Assembly (NCBI GenBank): GCA_023415235.1
Contig: JAEZLP010000015.1
Span: 28,237 to 92,236, forward strand
Source of the DNA: Bacillota bacterium
Lineage (GTDB): Bacteria; Bacillota; Clostridia; Peptostreptococcales; Anaerovoracaceae
DNA: 64,000 nucleotides
Direction of reading: 5' to 3'
Shown here: positions 16,726 through 25,343 of the stretch, piece after piece
How positions within the stretch are numbered: position 1 is the first letter of the stretch
How the letters are laid out: every line of letters begins with the position of its first letter
Position numbers and translations under genes: made by a program
Notes under the pieces: generated by a model
Databases searched by the model: none
What the model was told of the DNA's origin: nothing
What the model saw: the letters and a program-made list of their open reading frames with translations, nothing else

Positions 16726-19700
16726 ATGATGAAGACAGAAAACGGATCAATCGGATCAATTGGGCAAAAACTGACCGCCATTTTGATCGTGTCGATCCTG
16801 ATCAGCACCCTTGTAATCGGTGTATTCAGCTATTACAGCTACAGAAACAATGCCATTAAGCTGACCGGAGAAAGAGCGTTGTCCATCGCATTTTCTGTAG
16901 CGGCCAACGTGGATGGGGACAAGCTGCTGGAATATGAAAGAACCGGAAAAACCGATGCTTATTTTGAGCAGGTAAAAGCAGCCATGAGCGAGGTCAAACG
17001 GGCCAACGGAGCAAGCTATGTCTACTCCATGGTGGATGACGGCGATAATTATAAATTGATCATCTCCGGTTATCTGGAGGGTGAAGATCAAACGGCCTGG
17101 GGCTATCTGGGCTATACCGATCCGAAGGACATTTATACGGAGGAGCCCGCGCTTGTTTTTGAGGACGGCGTCGGTCGCTATACAAAGCCGCAGGATTACG
17201 GCCCTCCCTTCGGGATATCCATTACGGGCTTCGCCCCGATCCACAATGCAAAAGGCGATGTGGTAGGCCTGGTGGGAATCGACATTCCGATGAATGAACA
17301 GAACAAAGCGATCAACAAGCTCATTCCGATCATGGCAGGTATGATCGTCGTTACCAGCGTGATCCTGATCATGATCGCCTTAGTCATAATCAGAAAAACC
17401 ATAACTCGTCCTCTGAGAAGTATTGCTGAAAAGTCAAATCTTCTGGTTTTGGGAGATACGGAGCTTCATATCGAGGCGTCTTATCTGAACCGCAATGACG
17501 AAATCGGGCTCATTGGCAGGGCTTTTGACAATATTGCGGAAAATATCAAGGAACAGTCTGAGGTTGCCCGACTGATCGCCGACGGCGACCTTTCTCTGGA
17601 AATTGCGCCAAGATCGGATAAGGATATTCTGGGCATCAGCATGGTTTCCGTAGTCGAAACGCTCAAGAATCTGGTTGCGGAAGCGGAGAAGCTGATCAGC
17701 GCTGCGGTGGAAGGCAACCTGGATACCAGGGGAGATATCGATAAATTCCAGGGAGGCTACAGGGAAATCATTCAGGGCTTCAACCGGACCCTGGACGCTG
17801 TTGTGGCGCCCCTGAATACAGCCATCCGCTTCATCCAATCCATGGCGGACGGCATAGATCCGGGTGAAATTGACAACCGGTTTGCGGGCCAGTATGGAAT
17901 CTTCATCGACAATCTGAACCGTGTACTGGATTCTCTGAATACCATGCTGGGAGAAACCATAGAACTGACCGAAGCCGCCAAGGCGGGAAAGCTTTCTTAC
18001 CGTGCTGACACCGAAAAGCTGAAGGGCGGATATGCGGAAATCGTAAACAGCGTCAACAAGACTCTGGACGCCCTGATCGGCCCTCTGAACACCACCGCGG
18101 GGTATTTGGAAAGAATCGGAAAAGGAGAGATCCCGGAGAAGATCACGGAGGAGTACGAGGGAGACTTCAATAACATCAAAGAGAGCATCAACGCCTGTAT
18201 CGACGGCCTTGGCGGTCTGCAGGAGGGCTACGACGTCATGTACCGGATGAGCCTGAACGATTACTCCGTTAAGATGGAAGGCACCTATCAGGGCATCTTT
18301 GAGGAAATTAAAAAATCCGTCAACCTGATCAATCATCGCATGAACCGCGTCGTTGAAATATTGACCCATGTTTCCCAGGGAGACCTGTCCGATCTTGATA
18401 ACATCATCGAGGGCGGAAAGAGAAGTGAAAACGATACGTTGGTTCCGGCGCTTATCGCCATGATCGAAAGCATCAAGCATTTGGTGGAAGAAACGGATAT
18501 GCTGGCGCAGTCGGCTGTGGAAGGAAAGCTTTCCACCAGAGGAGATGCCTCAAAATTCGAGGGGCAGTACGCCAGAGTCATCGAAGGAATCAATGAAACC
18601 CTGAACGCAGTCATTGCCCCGATCGAAGATGCATCCGCCGTTCTTCAGGAAATCGCAAGAGGAAACCTGCAGGTCACCATGGAAGGGGATTACCGAGGCG
18701 ACCATGCGGCGATCAAGATTGCACTGAACGAAACAATTGAAAACCTCAGAGCATACATTACCGAAATATCAGAAGTGCTGGCAGAAGTCGGAGCCGGAAA
18801 TCTTGACCTTTCCATTACTGCCGAGTACAAGGGTGATTTTGTTGAGATCAAAAACTCCCTGAACAATATCATCAGCTCCCTGAGCCAGGTGCTGGGAGAA
18901 ATCGCAAATGCCGCAGACGAGGTAGCCACTGGTTCCAGACAGGTATCCGACGGCAGTCAGACGCTGTCTCAGGGCTCGACGGAACAGGCCAGCTCCATTC
19001 AGGAGCTTACGGCATCCATTGCCGAAGTGGCCTCCCAGACGAAGCAGAACGCTGTGAACGCAAACGAGGCAAGCGAACTTGCCGAAAACGCAAAAGAATA
19101 CGCGGAGAAGGGCAATAACCAGATGAAGGAAATGCTCAATTCCATGACGGAAATCAACAATTCCTCCGCAAACATCTCGAAGATCATCAAGGTCATCGAC
19201 GACATCGCGTTCCAGACTAATATTCTCGCATTGAACGCCGCCGTTGAAGCTGCAAGAGCAGGCCAGCACGGCAAGGGCTTTGCCGTTGTTGCGGAGGAAG
19301 TGAGAAATCTGGCGGCAAGAAGCGCAGCTGCTGCCCGGGAGACTACGGAGCTCATTGAAGGTTCCATCGAAAAAGTGCAGGTGGGAACGAAAATTGCAAA
19401 TGAAACAGCTGCCGCGCTGACAGAGATCGTGGATGGCATCGAAAAGGCGGCAAACCTGGTGGGCGGAATTGCCAACGCTTCCAACGAACAGGCTTCGGGA
19501 ATCGCTCAGATCAACAAGGGAATTGAGCAGGTATCCCTGGTGGTTCAGAACAACTCTGCCACTGCGGAAGAGAGCGCCGCAACCAGCGAGCAGCTTTCGG
19601 GGCAGGCAGAGCTTCTGAAGGAAATGGTAAGCCGATTCAAGCTGAGTAAAAGCGGCAAGGCGCTTCCGGGAGAAGGAACGAGGCTCCTTGGCGGTGAATC

Positions 19701-19776
19701 CGCAGAAGGCTCGGATCAGGGAGGAAAAGCGGCTCCTAAGATTATTCTGGGCGACGAAGGGTACGACAAATATTAA
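16726..19776 (+). CDS. Methyl-accepting chemotaxis protein with Cache sensor and poly-HAMP linker
   Basis: A 1016-residue receptor, longer than the usual 550-700. A transmembrane helix lies at about 17-37, an extracellular Cache-like sensor at 40-200 (ASYVYSMVDDGDNYKLI, GLVGIDIPM), and a second helix at about 205-228. From about 230 to 720 there is a run of HAMP-like modules with recurring FNRTLDAVVAPLN/VNKTLDALIGPLN/INETLNAVIAPIE blocks. The signalling hairpin at about 727-985 has the invariant tip DIAFQTNILALNAAVEAARAG-type sequence that binds CheA/CheW. ATG codons at 16726 and 16729 are both possible. A sigma-D promoter sits upstream. Confidence 0.93.
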   Translation: MMKTENGSIGSIGQKLTAILIVSILISTLVIGVFSYYSYRNNAIKLTGERALSIAFSVAANVDGDKLLEYERTGKTDAYFEQVKAAMSEVKRANGASYVYSMVDDGDNYKLIISGYLEGEDQTAWGYLGYTDPKDIYTEEPALVFEDGVGRYTKPQDYGPPFGISITGFAPIHNAKGDVVGLVGIDIPMNEQNKAINKLIPIMAGMIVVTSVILIMIALVIIRKTITRPLRSIAEKSNLLVLGDTELHIEASYLNRNDEIGLIGRAFDNIAENIKEQSEVARLIADGDLSLEIAPRSDKDILGISMVSVVETLKNLVAEAEKLISAAVEGNLDTRGDIDKFQGGYREIIQGFNRTLDAVVAPLNTAIRFIQSMADGIDPGEIDNRFAGQYGIFIDNLNRVLDSLNTMLGETIELTEAAKAGKLSYRADTEKLKGGYAEIVNSVNKTLDALIGPLNTTAGYLERIGKGEIPEKITEEYEGDFNNIKESINACIDGLGGLQEGYDVMYRMSLNDYSVKMEGTYQGIFEEIKKSVNLINHRMNRVVEILTHVSQGDLSDLDNIIEGGKRSENDTLVPALIAMIESIKHLVEETDMLAQSAVEGKLSTRGDASKFEGQYARVIEGINETLNAVIAPIEDASAVLQEIARGNLQVTMEGDYRGDHAAIKIALNETIENLRAYITEISEVLAEVGAGNLDLSITAEYKGDFVEIKNSLNNIISSLSQVLGEIANAADEVATGSRQVSDGSQTLSQGSTEQASSIQELTASIAEVASQTKQNAVNANEASELAENAKEYAEKGNNQMKEMLNSMTEINNSSANISKIIKVIDDIAFQTNILALNAAVEAARAGQHGKGFAVVAEEVRNLAARSAAAARETTELIEGSIEKVQVGTKIANETAAALTEIVDGIEKAANLVGGIANASNEQASGIAQINKGIEQVSLVVQNNSATAEESAATSEQLSGQAELLKEMVSRFKLSKSGKALPGEGTRLLGGESAEGSDQGGKAAPKIILGDEGYDKY

Positions 19777-19817
19777 ACTTGAATTAGCCATACAAAACAG
19801 CAAAACATAACAGGCGG

Positions 19818-19856
19818 AGGACCAAAGGACGAATTTTGCCTTTGGTCCTTGTTTTT
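19818..19856 (+). terminator. Intrinsic terminator of the chemoreceptor gene
   Basis: AGGACCAAAGG (19818-19828) pairs perfectly with CCTTTGGTCCT (19839-19849), followed by TGTTTTT. Confidence 0.9.
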
Positions 19857-19938
19857 CTTCTTTGCACATGCTAATATGAACACGGTCTATTGTGGCCGGA
19901 ATTTGTATCAAAATGGGTTATTAAGGGGATTCAATCGT

Positions 19939-21147
19939 ATGCGTGAAAATTGGCATAAAAATATAGTATTATTTCTTTCGAGTCAGACACTTTCGCTTTT
20001 TGGCTCATCTCTGGTTCAGTACGCCGTGATGTGGTACATCACTCTCGAAACGCAGTCCGGGATTATGATGACAATCTTTATCATATGCGGCTTTGTTCCC
20101 ACATTTTTCCTCGCTCCCTTTGCGGGAGTCTGGGCGGATCGGTACAACCGAAAATGGATCATCGTTTTATCCGATACCGCAATCGCTTTGGTGACCTTGA
20201 TTCTGGCGCTCCTTTTCCTTTCCGGATACAAGGAGCTTTGGCTGTTGTTCACCATTTCGACCGTTCGCGGCTTGGGCCAGGCGGTTCAGATGCCGGCTGT
20301 GGGCGCGTTTATTCCCCAGCTCGTGCCGGAGGACAAGCTCATGAGGGTAAACGGGGTCAACAGCAGCATTCAATCCTTTATTCAGGTGATATCTCCTATT
20401 GCAAGCGGCGCACTGCTTTCCATGGCATCCATTGAAGCAATCTTTTTTATCGATGTAGCCACAGCGGCAGTGGCCGTGCTGACCATCTTTCTGTTTCTCC
20501 ATGTACCCGCTCACGCGAAGGCGCTGGAAAAGCAAAAGGTCAGTTACTTCAGTGATCTCAGGGAAGGATACCTCTATATCCGGAATCATGATTACGTAAA
20601 GAAATTCTTTCTGTTCTGCGGTCTTTTCTTCATTCTGGTATCCCCGGTGGCGTTTCTGACTCCGCTGCAGGTAGCGAGAAGCTTCGGAGACGACGTATGG
20701 AGGCTGACCGTGATCGAAATTACCTTTTCGGCGGGGATGATCGTTGGAGGGATTGTCATGGCTTCCTGGGGCGGATTCCGCAACAAGATCCACACCATGA
20801 TCATGGCCTGTCTCATTATGGGAGTTGGAACCGTCGCTCTCGGAATTATTCCGGTTTTCTGGCTGTACAATGTGGTGATGGCTGTCATCGGTCTCTCCAT
20901 GCCGATGATGAACACTCCTTCCATGGTGCTATTGCAGCAGAAGGTAGAAGAGGAGTACCTGGGCCGGGTGTTCGGCGTTTTATCCATGATATCAAGCTCC
21001 ATGATGCCGCTGGGTATGCTGGTTTTCGGGCCTTTGTCCGATTCGGTAAAAATTGAGTGGATGCTTATCGCCACAGGAATACTGATGATAATAGAAACCT
21101 ACTTCCTGCTGGGAAGCAAGGCGCTGCTTGAAGTTGGCAAAAATTGA
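19939..21147 (+). CDS. MFS efflux transporter (DHA3-like)
   Basis: A 402-residue membrane protein with about 12 hydrophobic helices. The cytoplasmic loop after helix 2 has APFAGVWADRYNRKW, the MFS motif A (GxxxDRxxRR), as in macrolide-efflux-like and enterobactin-exporter-like members. The substrate is unknown. The start at 19939 is chosen for AAGGGG upstream; an in-frame ATG at 19849 lies inside the preceding terminator and is rejected. Confidence 0.85.
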   Translation: MRENWHKNIVLFLSSQTLSLFGSSLVQYAVMWYITLETQSGIMMTIFIICGFVPTFFLAPFAGVWADRYNRKWIIVLSDTAIALVTLILALLFLSGYKELWLLFTISTVRGLGQAVQMPAVGAFIPQLVPEDKLMRVNGVNSSIQSFIQVISPIASGALLSMASIEAIFFIDVATAAVAVLTIFLFLHVPAHAKALEKQKVSYFSDLREGYLYIRNHDYVKKFFLFCGLFFILVSPVAFLTPLQVARSFGDDVWRLTVIEITFSAGMIVGGIVMASWGGFRNKIHTMIMACLIMGVGTVALGIIPVFWLYNVVMAVIGLSMPMMNTPSMVLLQQKVEEEYLGRVFGVLSMISSSMMPLGMLVFGPLSDSVKIEWMLIATGILMIIETYFLLGSKALLEVGKN

Positions 21148-21165
21148 CAAACTAAAACAATATGT

Positions 21166-21195
21166 TTGCATTAATTTATGAAATTATGGTAAAAT
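21166..21195 (+). promoter_or_regulatory. Likely sigma-A promoter of the 81-residue repeat protein gene
   Basis: TTGCAT (21166-21171), 18-base spacer, TAAAAT (21190-21195). Confidence 0.5.
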
Positions 21196-21232
21196 AAGTT
21201 GTGAACTATACTTAAATCAGGGGAGGTAACAC

Positions 21233-21478
21233 ATGAGTATTTTTCACGATATGCTGGGATCCGCAAAGGATGCCGCAGATGAGATCAAGGACCGGGCAGA
21301 GGCCTGGACAGAACTAGCAGGGGAAAAATCTGAACAGCTGTTGGATCGGGCTGAGGACATGAAGGACAAGCTCCGTGACAAGGCAGACGACATGAAGGAC
21401 ATGCTCCGTGACAAAACGGACGACATGAAGGACATGATCGAAGATAAGGCGGATCAATTCAAGCATAAGTTAAAATAG
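21233..21478 (+). CDS. Small amphipathic repeat protein (YtxH/LEA-like)
   Basis: An 81-residue, highly charged protein (about half Asp, Glu, Lys and Arg). From residue 18 on it consists of 11-residue amphipathic periods such as KDKLRDKADDM, KDMLRDKTDDM and KDMIEDKADQF; the DNA repeats as well, so they arose by tandem duplication. Such 11-mers occur in LEA, apolipoprotein and YtxH/CsbD-like stress proteins and predict membrane- or desiccation-associated helices. It is a stand-alone gene with GGGGAGG at good spacing and its own likely promoter. The function is inferred from composition only. Confidence 0.75.
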   Translation: MSIFHDMLGSAKDAADEIKDRAEAWTELAGEKSEQLLDRAEDMKDKLRDKADDMKDMLRDKTDDMKDMIEDKADQFKHKLK

Positions 21479-21502
21479 GATATGCCTGCATCGATGACTC
21501 AG

Positions 21503-21546
21503 AAACCTCCAAATTGATGCATTCGGAGCATGTGATTTGGAGGTTT
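21503..21546 (+). terminator. Hairpin after the repeat protein gene
   Basis: AAACCTCCAAAT (21503-21514) pairs with ATTTGGAGGTTT (21535-21546). It is followed by TC, so termination may be weak. It overlaps an upstream TTG of the next gene, supporting the later start chosen there. Confidence 0.65.
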
Positions 21547-21590
21547 TCAATGTTCTTTACACTAAAGCATATTACCGGGAGGATTACGAC

Positions 21591-24137
21591 TTGCTGAAAG
21601 AGGACAGAACGAAGAGCAATAACGATCTTGTAGGAGCACATGATTTTGCTCGTATTGCCAGCTGGGAAATGAATATGGTACGAAACAAGGGCTGCTTTTC
21701 CAAGGAAGCTTATCGTATTTACGGCATTTCTCCTGACGATTTTGACGGTACATACGAAGGGTTTATCAGCTTGATTCACCCCGATGACAGAGCAGCAGTT
21801 GACCGCTCCATAAAAAAACGGAAGGGCCGCGGAGCTTTTGAACTGGAATACCGCATCATCAGGCCCGATGGTTCCGTTGCCGACATACGCCATCTTCTGA
21901 AACCATTATATGATCAGGAGGGTAAGTTATTGAATCTGTGCGGTACCATACAGGATATTACCAGGATCAAGGAGTATGAAAACTTCGTAGGGCAAACAGA
22001 GGAAACCATCGACAGGATTCAAAAGCGGTTTCAGGTCCTCGTACAGCAGTCCAGCGATGTTTTTGAGATTATATCTCCTGATTTTACCATCCTATATGTC
22101 AGTCCCGCCGTCGAAAGGATTCTCGGATATCCCCCGGAGGAACGAATCGGCAGAAGCGCTCTGGAGCTGATGGAAGAGGAAGAGAAAAAGAAGTTTATTA
22201 AAATGGTGGATCACGTTCTAGATCGTCCCGAGGATCGGATGCAGGGGGATCTGACCTTAAGGCACAAGGACGGGAAGCTGAACTATCTTACATATTCCAT
22301 GCTCAACCAGCTGGCGGAGCCTTCCATTCAAGGCATCGTCATCAACTGGCGCGATATTACGGACCGAATCGAAAGCCTTAAGGAAATTGAATACCTCGCC
22401 ACTCATGACGAGCTGACGACGCTGCCCAACAGAGTGTCTCTGAAGCAAAAGATGTCTCAGCTTTGTTCTCAGAAGGGCAAGTCATCCGACTCCTTTTCGC
22501 TGATCATGCTCGACATTGACGGCTTCCGTTATGTCAATGACGCTCTGGGCTATCAGCTGGGAGATCAGTTGATCGTTCAGGTTGCCAGCCGTCTTAAGGA
22601 ATTTTTAAGGGAGGAAGCATTTCTCTGTCGCTATACCGGCGACCAGTTTGCAATCATTATACAGAATTTGAAAAGCTCCTGGGAATATGAGCAGGCGGTC
22701 AAAAAAATCACAGCCCTGTTCAGGGAACCGTTCAAGGTTGATCTCTATGAGCTTGATATCACAGTGAGTCTTGGTATCAGCATGTTTCCCCATGACGAGA
22801 CCGATCCAGACTTGCTGATCAATTATGCCAACATTTCCCTGCTCAGATCAAAGAACGAAGGGAAAAACCGCTACAAATTCTATTCCTTGGATATCGGCGT
22901 CCAGATCTATAAGCAGGTTGTCCTGCGCACCGATCTGGTGAAGGCAATTGAAAGGAATCAGTTCCGCGTCTATTACCAGGCTTTGGTCAAGCTGGAGTCC
23001 AGCGATATCCTGGCTGCGGAAGCGCTGATTCGCTGGGAGCATCCGGAATGGGGCATGGTTTCACCCAATGAGTTTATCTCAATTGCGGAGGAAACCGGCT
23101 TTATCATTACTCTGGGCAACTGGATGCTCCATGAGGTATGCAGAAACTACAAGAGCTGGATGGAGAAGGGCATGCCTCCCGTCAAGATTTCGGTCAATTA
23201 TTCCAGCATTCAATTCTTTGAACGAAATTTTGTAGAGAACATTATCCAGATTATCAACCAGTATGAGCTGGATCCTCATTTCCTTATCATGGAAATTACG
23301 GAAAGCGTATTCATGAAAAATCCGGAAAAGGCTGTCGTGGACATCAAGCGGCTTCAGGCGGAAGGAATCCAGGTTGCTCTGGACGACTTCGGAACAGGGT
23401 TTTCTTCCCTTTCCTACCTGAACACCTTCAACATCGATATTCTGAAGATCGACCGATCCTTTATCAAGAATGTCATGGTGGATGAAGCCAGCACCATAAT
23501 CACCCGCTCCGTCATCGATCTGGCACAGGAGCTGAAGATCAAGGTGGTAGCCGAGGGCGTCGAAAAGATGGATCAGCTCGACTACCTGAAGGGGCTGAAC
23601 TGCTATTCCGGTCAGGGTCATTTGTTTAATAAACCGGTTCCTGCCGAAGAGTTCGAGGAGCTGTTGTCCAAGGAGAAATGCTCTCCGACTCAGCTTGCAA
23701 AAGAGAATAAGGAAGGAAGAGAGAAACGAAGATATTTCAGAATCAAGATTCCGCAATCTCTCGAGGCGGACATGTCCGTCGTTGAGACTCCGGGACAGAA
23801 GTTCAAGATAGGCAATATGAAGGTTGAACTGAAAAATCTCAGCTCGGAGGGGCTGTGCTTTTCCGCCGGAGTGAGGCTGCCTGTCAATAGCGATCTGATT
23901 CTAGAGTTTGCCATCCCGCTGAAGGACGGCGGAGTGACGAGGGTCTGCGGATCACCGGTCTGGGCTCAGGAAGTTGAGAAGAATCTCTACGACTACGGCG
24001 TTAGGTTCCAATTTGACCCCAGTGAAAAATTGGATATGACGGCTTCGCTGTACTCCCTTTGCAAGGAAATGTATCTGCACAGTGAAAGCCTGGAATTTGT
24101 TGAAATGCACAAAAAAATTCCGGAAATATTATCTTGA
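21591..24137 (+). CDS. PAS-PAS-(degenerate GGDEF)-EAL-PilZ cyclic-di-GMP protein
   Basis: An 848-residue soluble signalling protein. Two PAS domains lie at about 15-130 and 145-265. The GGDEF domain (about 270-430) has YTGDQF in place of the GGDEF loop near residue 349, so it is probably not a cyclase. The EAL domain (about 440-690) keeps EALIRW near 477 and DDFGTGFSSL near 598, the phosphodiesterase residues, with a changed end (QGHLFNKP). A C-terminal PilZ domain (about 700-845) has RRYFR and NLSSEG c-di-GMP-binding motifs. It probably degrades and senses c-di-GMP. A TTG start at 21591 with GGGAGGA seven bases upstream is preferred; a TTG at 21537 is the alternative. Confidence 0.85.
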   Translation: MLKEDRTKSNNDLVGAHDFARIASWEMNMVRNKGCFSKEAYRIYGISPDDFDGTYEGFISLIHPDDRAAVDRSIKKRKGRGAFELEYRIIRPDGSVADIRHLLKPLYDQEGKLLNLCGTIQDITRIKEYENFVGQTEETIDRIQKRFQVLVQQSSDVFEIISPDFTILYVSPAVERILGYPPEERIGRSALELMEEEEKKKFIKMVDHVLDRPEDRMQGDLTLRHKDGKLNYLTYSMLNQLAEPSIQGIVINWRDITDRIESLKEIEYLATHDELTTLPNRVSLKQKMSQLCSQKGKSSDSFSLIMLDIDGFRYVNDALGYQLGDQLIVQVASRLKEFLREEAFLCRYTGDQFAIIIQNLKSSWEYEQAVKKITALFREPFKVDLYELDITVSLGISMFPHDETDPDLLINYANISLLRSKNEGKNRYKFYSLDIGVQIYKQVVLRTDLVKAIERNQFRVYYQALVKLESSDILAAEALIRWEHPEWGMVSPNEFISIAEETGFIITLGNWMLHEVCRNYKSWMEKGMPPVKISVNYSSIQFFERNFVENIIQIINQYELDPHFLIMEITESVFMKNPEKAVVDIKRLQAEGIQVALDDFGTGFSSLSYLNTFNIDILKIDRSFIKNVMVDEASTIITRSVIDLAQELKIKVVAEGVEKMDQLDYLKGLNCYSGQGHLFNKPVPAEEFEELLSKEKCSPTQLAKENKEGREKRRYFRIKIPQSLEADMSVVETPGQKFKIGNMKVELKNLSSEGLCFSAGVRLPVNSDLILEFAIPLKDGGVTRVCGSPVWAQEVEKNLYDYGVRFQFDPSEKLDMTASLYSLCKEMYLHSESLEFVEMHKKIPEILS

Positions 24138-24162
24138 CAAACAGAAATCTTTCCACTATACT
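24134..24162 (+). promoter_or_regulatory. Consensus sigma-A promoter of the T-box / 2-oxoacid oxidoreductase operon
   Basis: TTGACA (24134-24139), a 17-base spacer and TATACT (24157-24162). The -35 overlaps the stop codon of the preceding gene. Confidence 0.85.
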
Positions 24163-24174
24163 GAATTCAACAAA

Positions 24175-24414
24175 AAGCAAAAGACTGAGATGGAGAGAGT
24201 AAGTATTTTTCAAACGTTGCAGCGATTCGGGGACGGTGGGAGCCCGATACCAGTAGAGAAATGCCGAAAATCACTCCTGAGTCGCAGGCCGAAATCACAG
24301 TAGGCTTTGACGGTTTTCCCCCGTTACAGGGAACGCGTATGTTGGTATGCAGTAATAGGTGGTATAGCGATAGCTCTAAGCTTTCGTCCTTTGCAGGACG
24401 GAAGCTTTTTTAAT
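24175..24414 (+). promoter_or_regulatory. T-box riboswitch, specifier ATC (isoleucine)
   Basis: Stem I begins with GGAGAGAGTAAGT. Its distal part has GGGGACGGTGGGAGCCCG, and the specifier loop reads GAAA-ATC-A followed by CTCCTGAG, the same frame as GAAA-GGC-A in the well-studied glyQS T-box. The specifier is therefore ATC (24270-24272), Ile. The T-box core ATAGGTGGTATAGCGATAGC (24354-24373) carries TGGT, which pairs with an ACCA tRNA end, as expected for the A discriminator of tRNA-Ile. A terminator (24379-24412) follows. Uncharged tRNA-Ile should raise expression of the downstream oxidoreductase. Confidence 0.88.
24379..24412 (+). terminator. T-box regulated terminator
   Basis: AAGCTTTCGTCC pairs with GGACGGAAGCTT around TTTGCA, followed by TTTT. 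The 5' arm overlaps the antiterminator bases. Confidence 0.9.
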
Positions 24415-24462
24415 TCCCCCTTCGACTGTTTCGGGAATACGCTAATTCGAGGAGGTAGAATC

Positions 24463-25041
24463 ATGAAGGATATCATTGAAATTCGTTGGCACGGCCGCGG
24501 CGGACAAGGAGCTAAGACCGCATGTCTGCTTCTCGCTGACGTAGCGTTCAGCTCGGGCAAGTACGTCCAGGGATTTCCGGAATACGGTCCGGAACGCATG
24601 GGAGCGCCCATCACCGCATATAACAGGATCAGCAGCGAGCGCTGCACCGTCCATTCCAACATTTACAATCCGGACTATGTGGTTGTAGTGGATGAAACGC
24701 TGTTGACTTCCGTAGATGTTACAAAAGGGTTGAAAGAGGAGGGCGCTGTCATTATCAACAGCGGCAAGCCTCCGGCGGAGCTGAGACCTCTTCTCAGAGG
24801 CTACAGGGGAAAGGTGTATACCATAGACGCCAGAAAAATATCCGAAGAAACGATCGGCAGCTATTTCCCGAACACACCCATGCTGGCGGCTGCAGTAAAG
24901 GTCAGCAATGTGGTGAATGCGGAGCATTTCCTGAGAGATATGGAAGCGTCCTTCCGTCATAAATTCGAATCCAAACCGGATGTGGTGGAAGGAAACATGA
25001 ATGCCATCAGAAAATCATTGGAGGAGGTATGCGCCGGATGA
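24463..25041 (+). CDS. 2-oxoacid:acceptor oxidoreductase, gamma subunit
   Basis: A 192-residue subunit with the family opening EIRWHGRGGQGAKTACLLLA, EYGPERMGAPITAYNRI, and a Rossmann-like core. The gamma subunit binds coenzyme A in the four-subunit pyruvate/2-oxoisovalerate/2-oxoglutarate ferredoxin oxidoreductases. It is the first gene after the Ile T-box and has AGGAGG upstream of ATG 24463. It overlaps the delta gene by four bases. Gene order gamma-delta-alpha-beta matches POR/VOR operons. Confidence 0.92.
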   Translation: MKDIIEIRWHGRGGQGAKTACLLLADVAFSSGKYVQGFPEYGPERMGAPITAYNRISSERCTVHSNIYNPDYVVVVDETLLTSVDVTKGLKEEGAVIINSGKPPAELRPLLRGYRGKVYTIDARKISEETIGSYFPNTPMLAAAVKVSNVVNAEHFLRDMEASFRHKFESKPDVVEGNMNAIRKSLEEVCAG

Positions 25042-25343
25042 TCAAGAGAGCAAGCGAGATAAACGAGGCCACCCCATGGCAGGAAATGACGGAGGGAGGC
25101 GAAATCTATGAAGGCGGCACGTCCGTTCTTGTAAATACCGGAGACTGGCGAACGATGAGTCCGGTTTTTCATGAGGAAAAGTGCACCCATTGCATGTATT
25201 GCGTTCCTTATTGCCCCGACAGCGCAATTCCCGTCAGCGACGGAAAACGCCTGGAATTTGACTTTATGCATTGCAAGGGCTGCGGAATCTGCGTCAAGGT
25301 CTGTCCCTTCAAAGCGATTACACTGGTAAAGGAGGGTGCATGA
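25038..25343 (+). CDS. 2-oxoacid:acceptor oxidoreductase, delta (ferredoxin-like) subunit
   Basis: A 101-residue subunit with two 4Fe-4S motifs: CTHCMYC..C..P at about residues 50-60 and CKGCGIC...CP at about 80-91. It passes electrons from the catalytic core to ferredoxin. The start overlaps the gamma stop as ATGA and has GGAGGAGG upstream. An in-frame ATG three codons earlier (25029) is too close to that site. Confidence 0.93.
   Translation: MIKRASEINEATPWQEMTEGGEIYEGGTSVLVNTGDWRTMSPVFHEEKCTHCMYCVPYCPDSAIPVSDGKRLEFDFMHCKGCGICVKVCPFKAITLVKEGA

Noticed and set aside
18769..19911. 380-residue minus-strand ORF opposite the chemoreceptor
   Set aside because: Antisense shadow of a conserved MA domain, with no ribosome site and no domain.
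24307..24462. N-terminal extension of the oxidoreductase gamma gene
   Set aside because: It overlaps the T-box terminator; the family start EIRWHGRGGQGAKT is right after the ATG at 24463.
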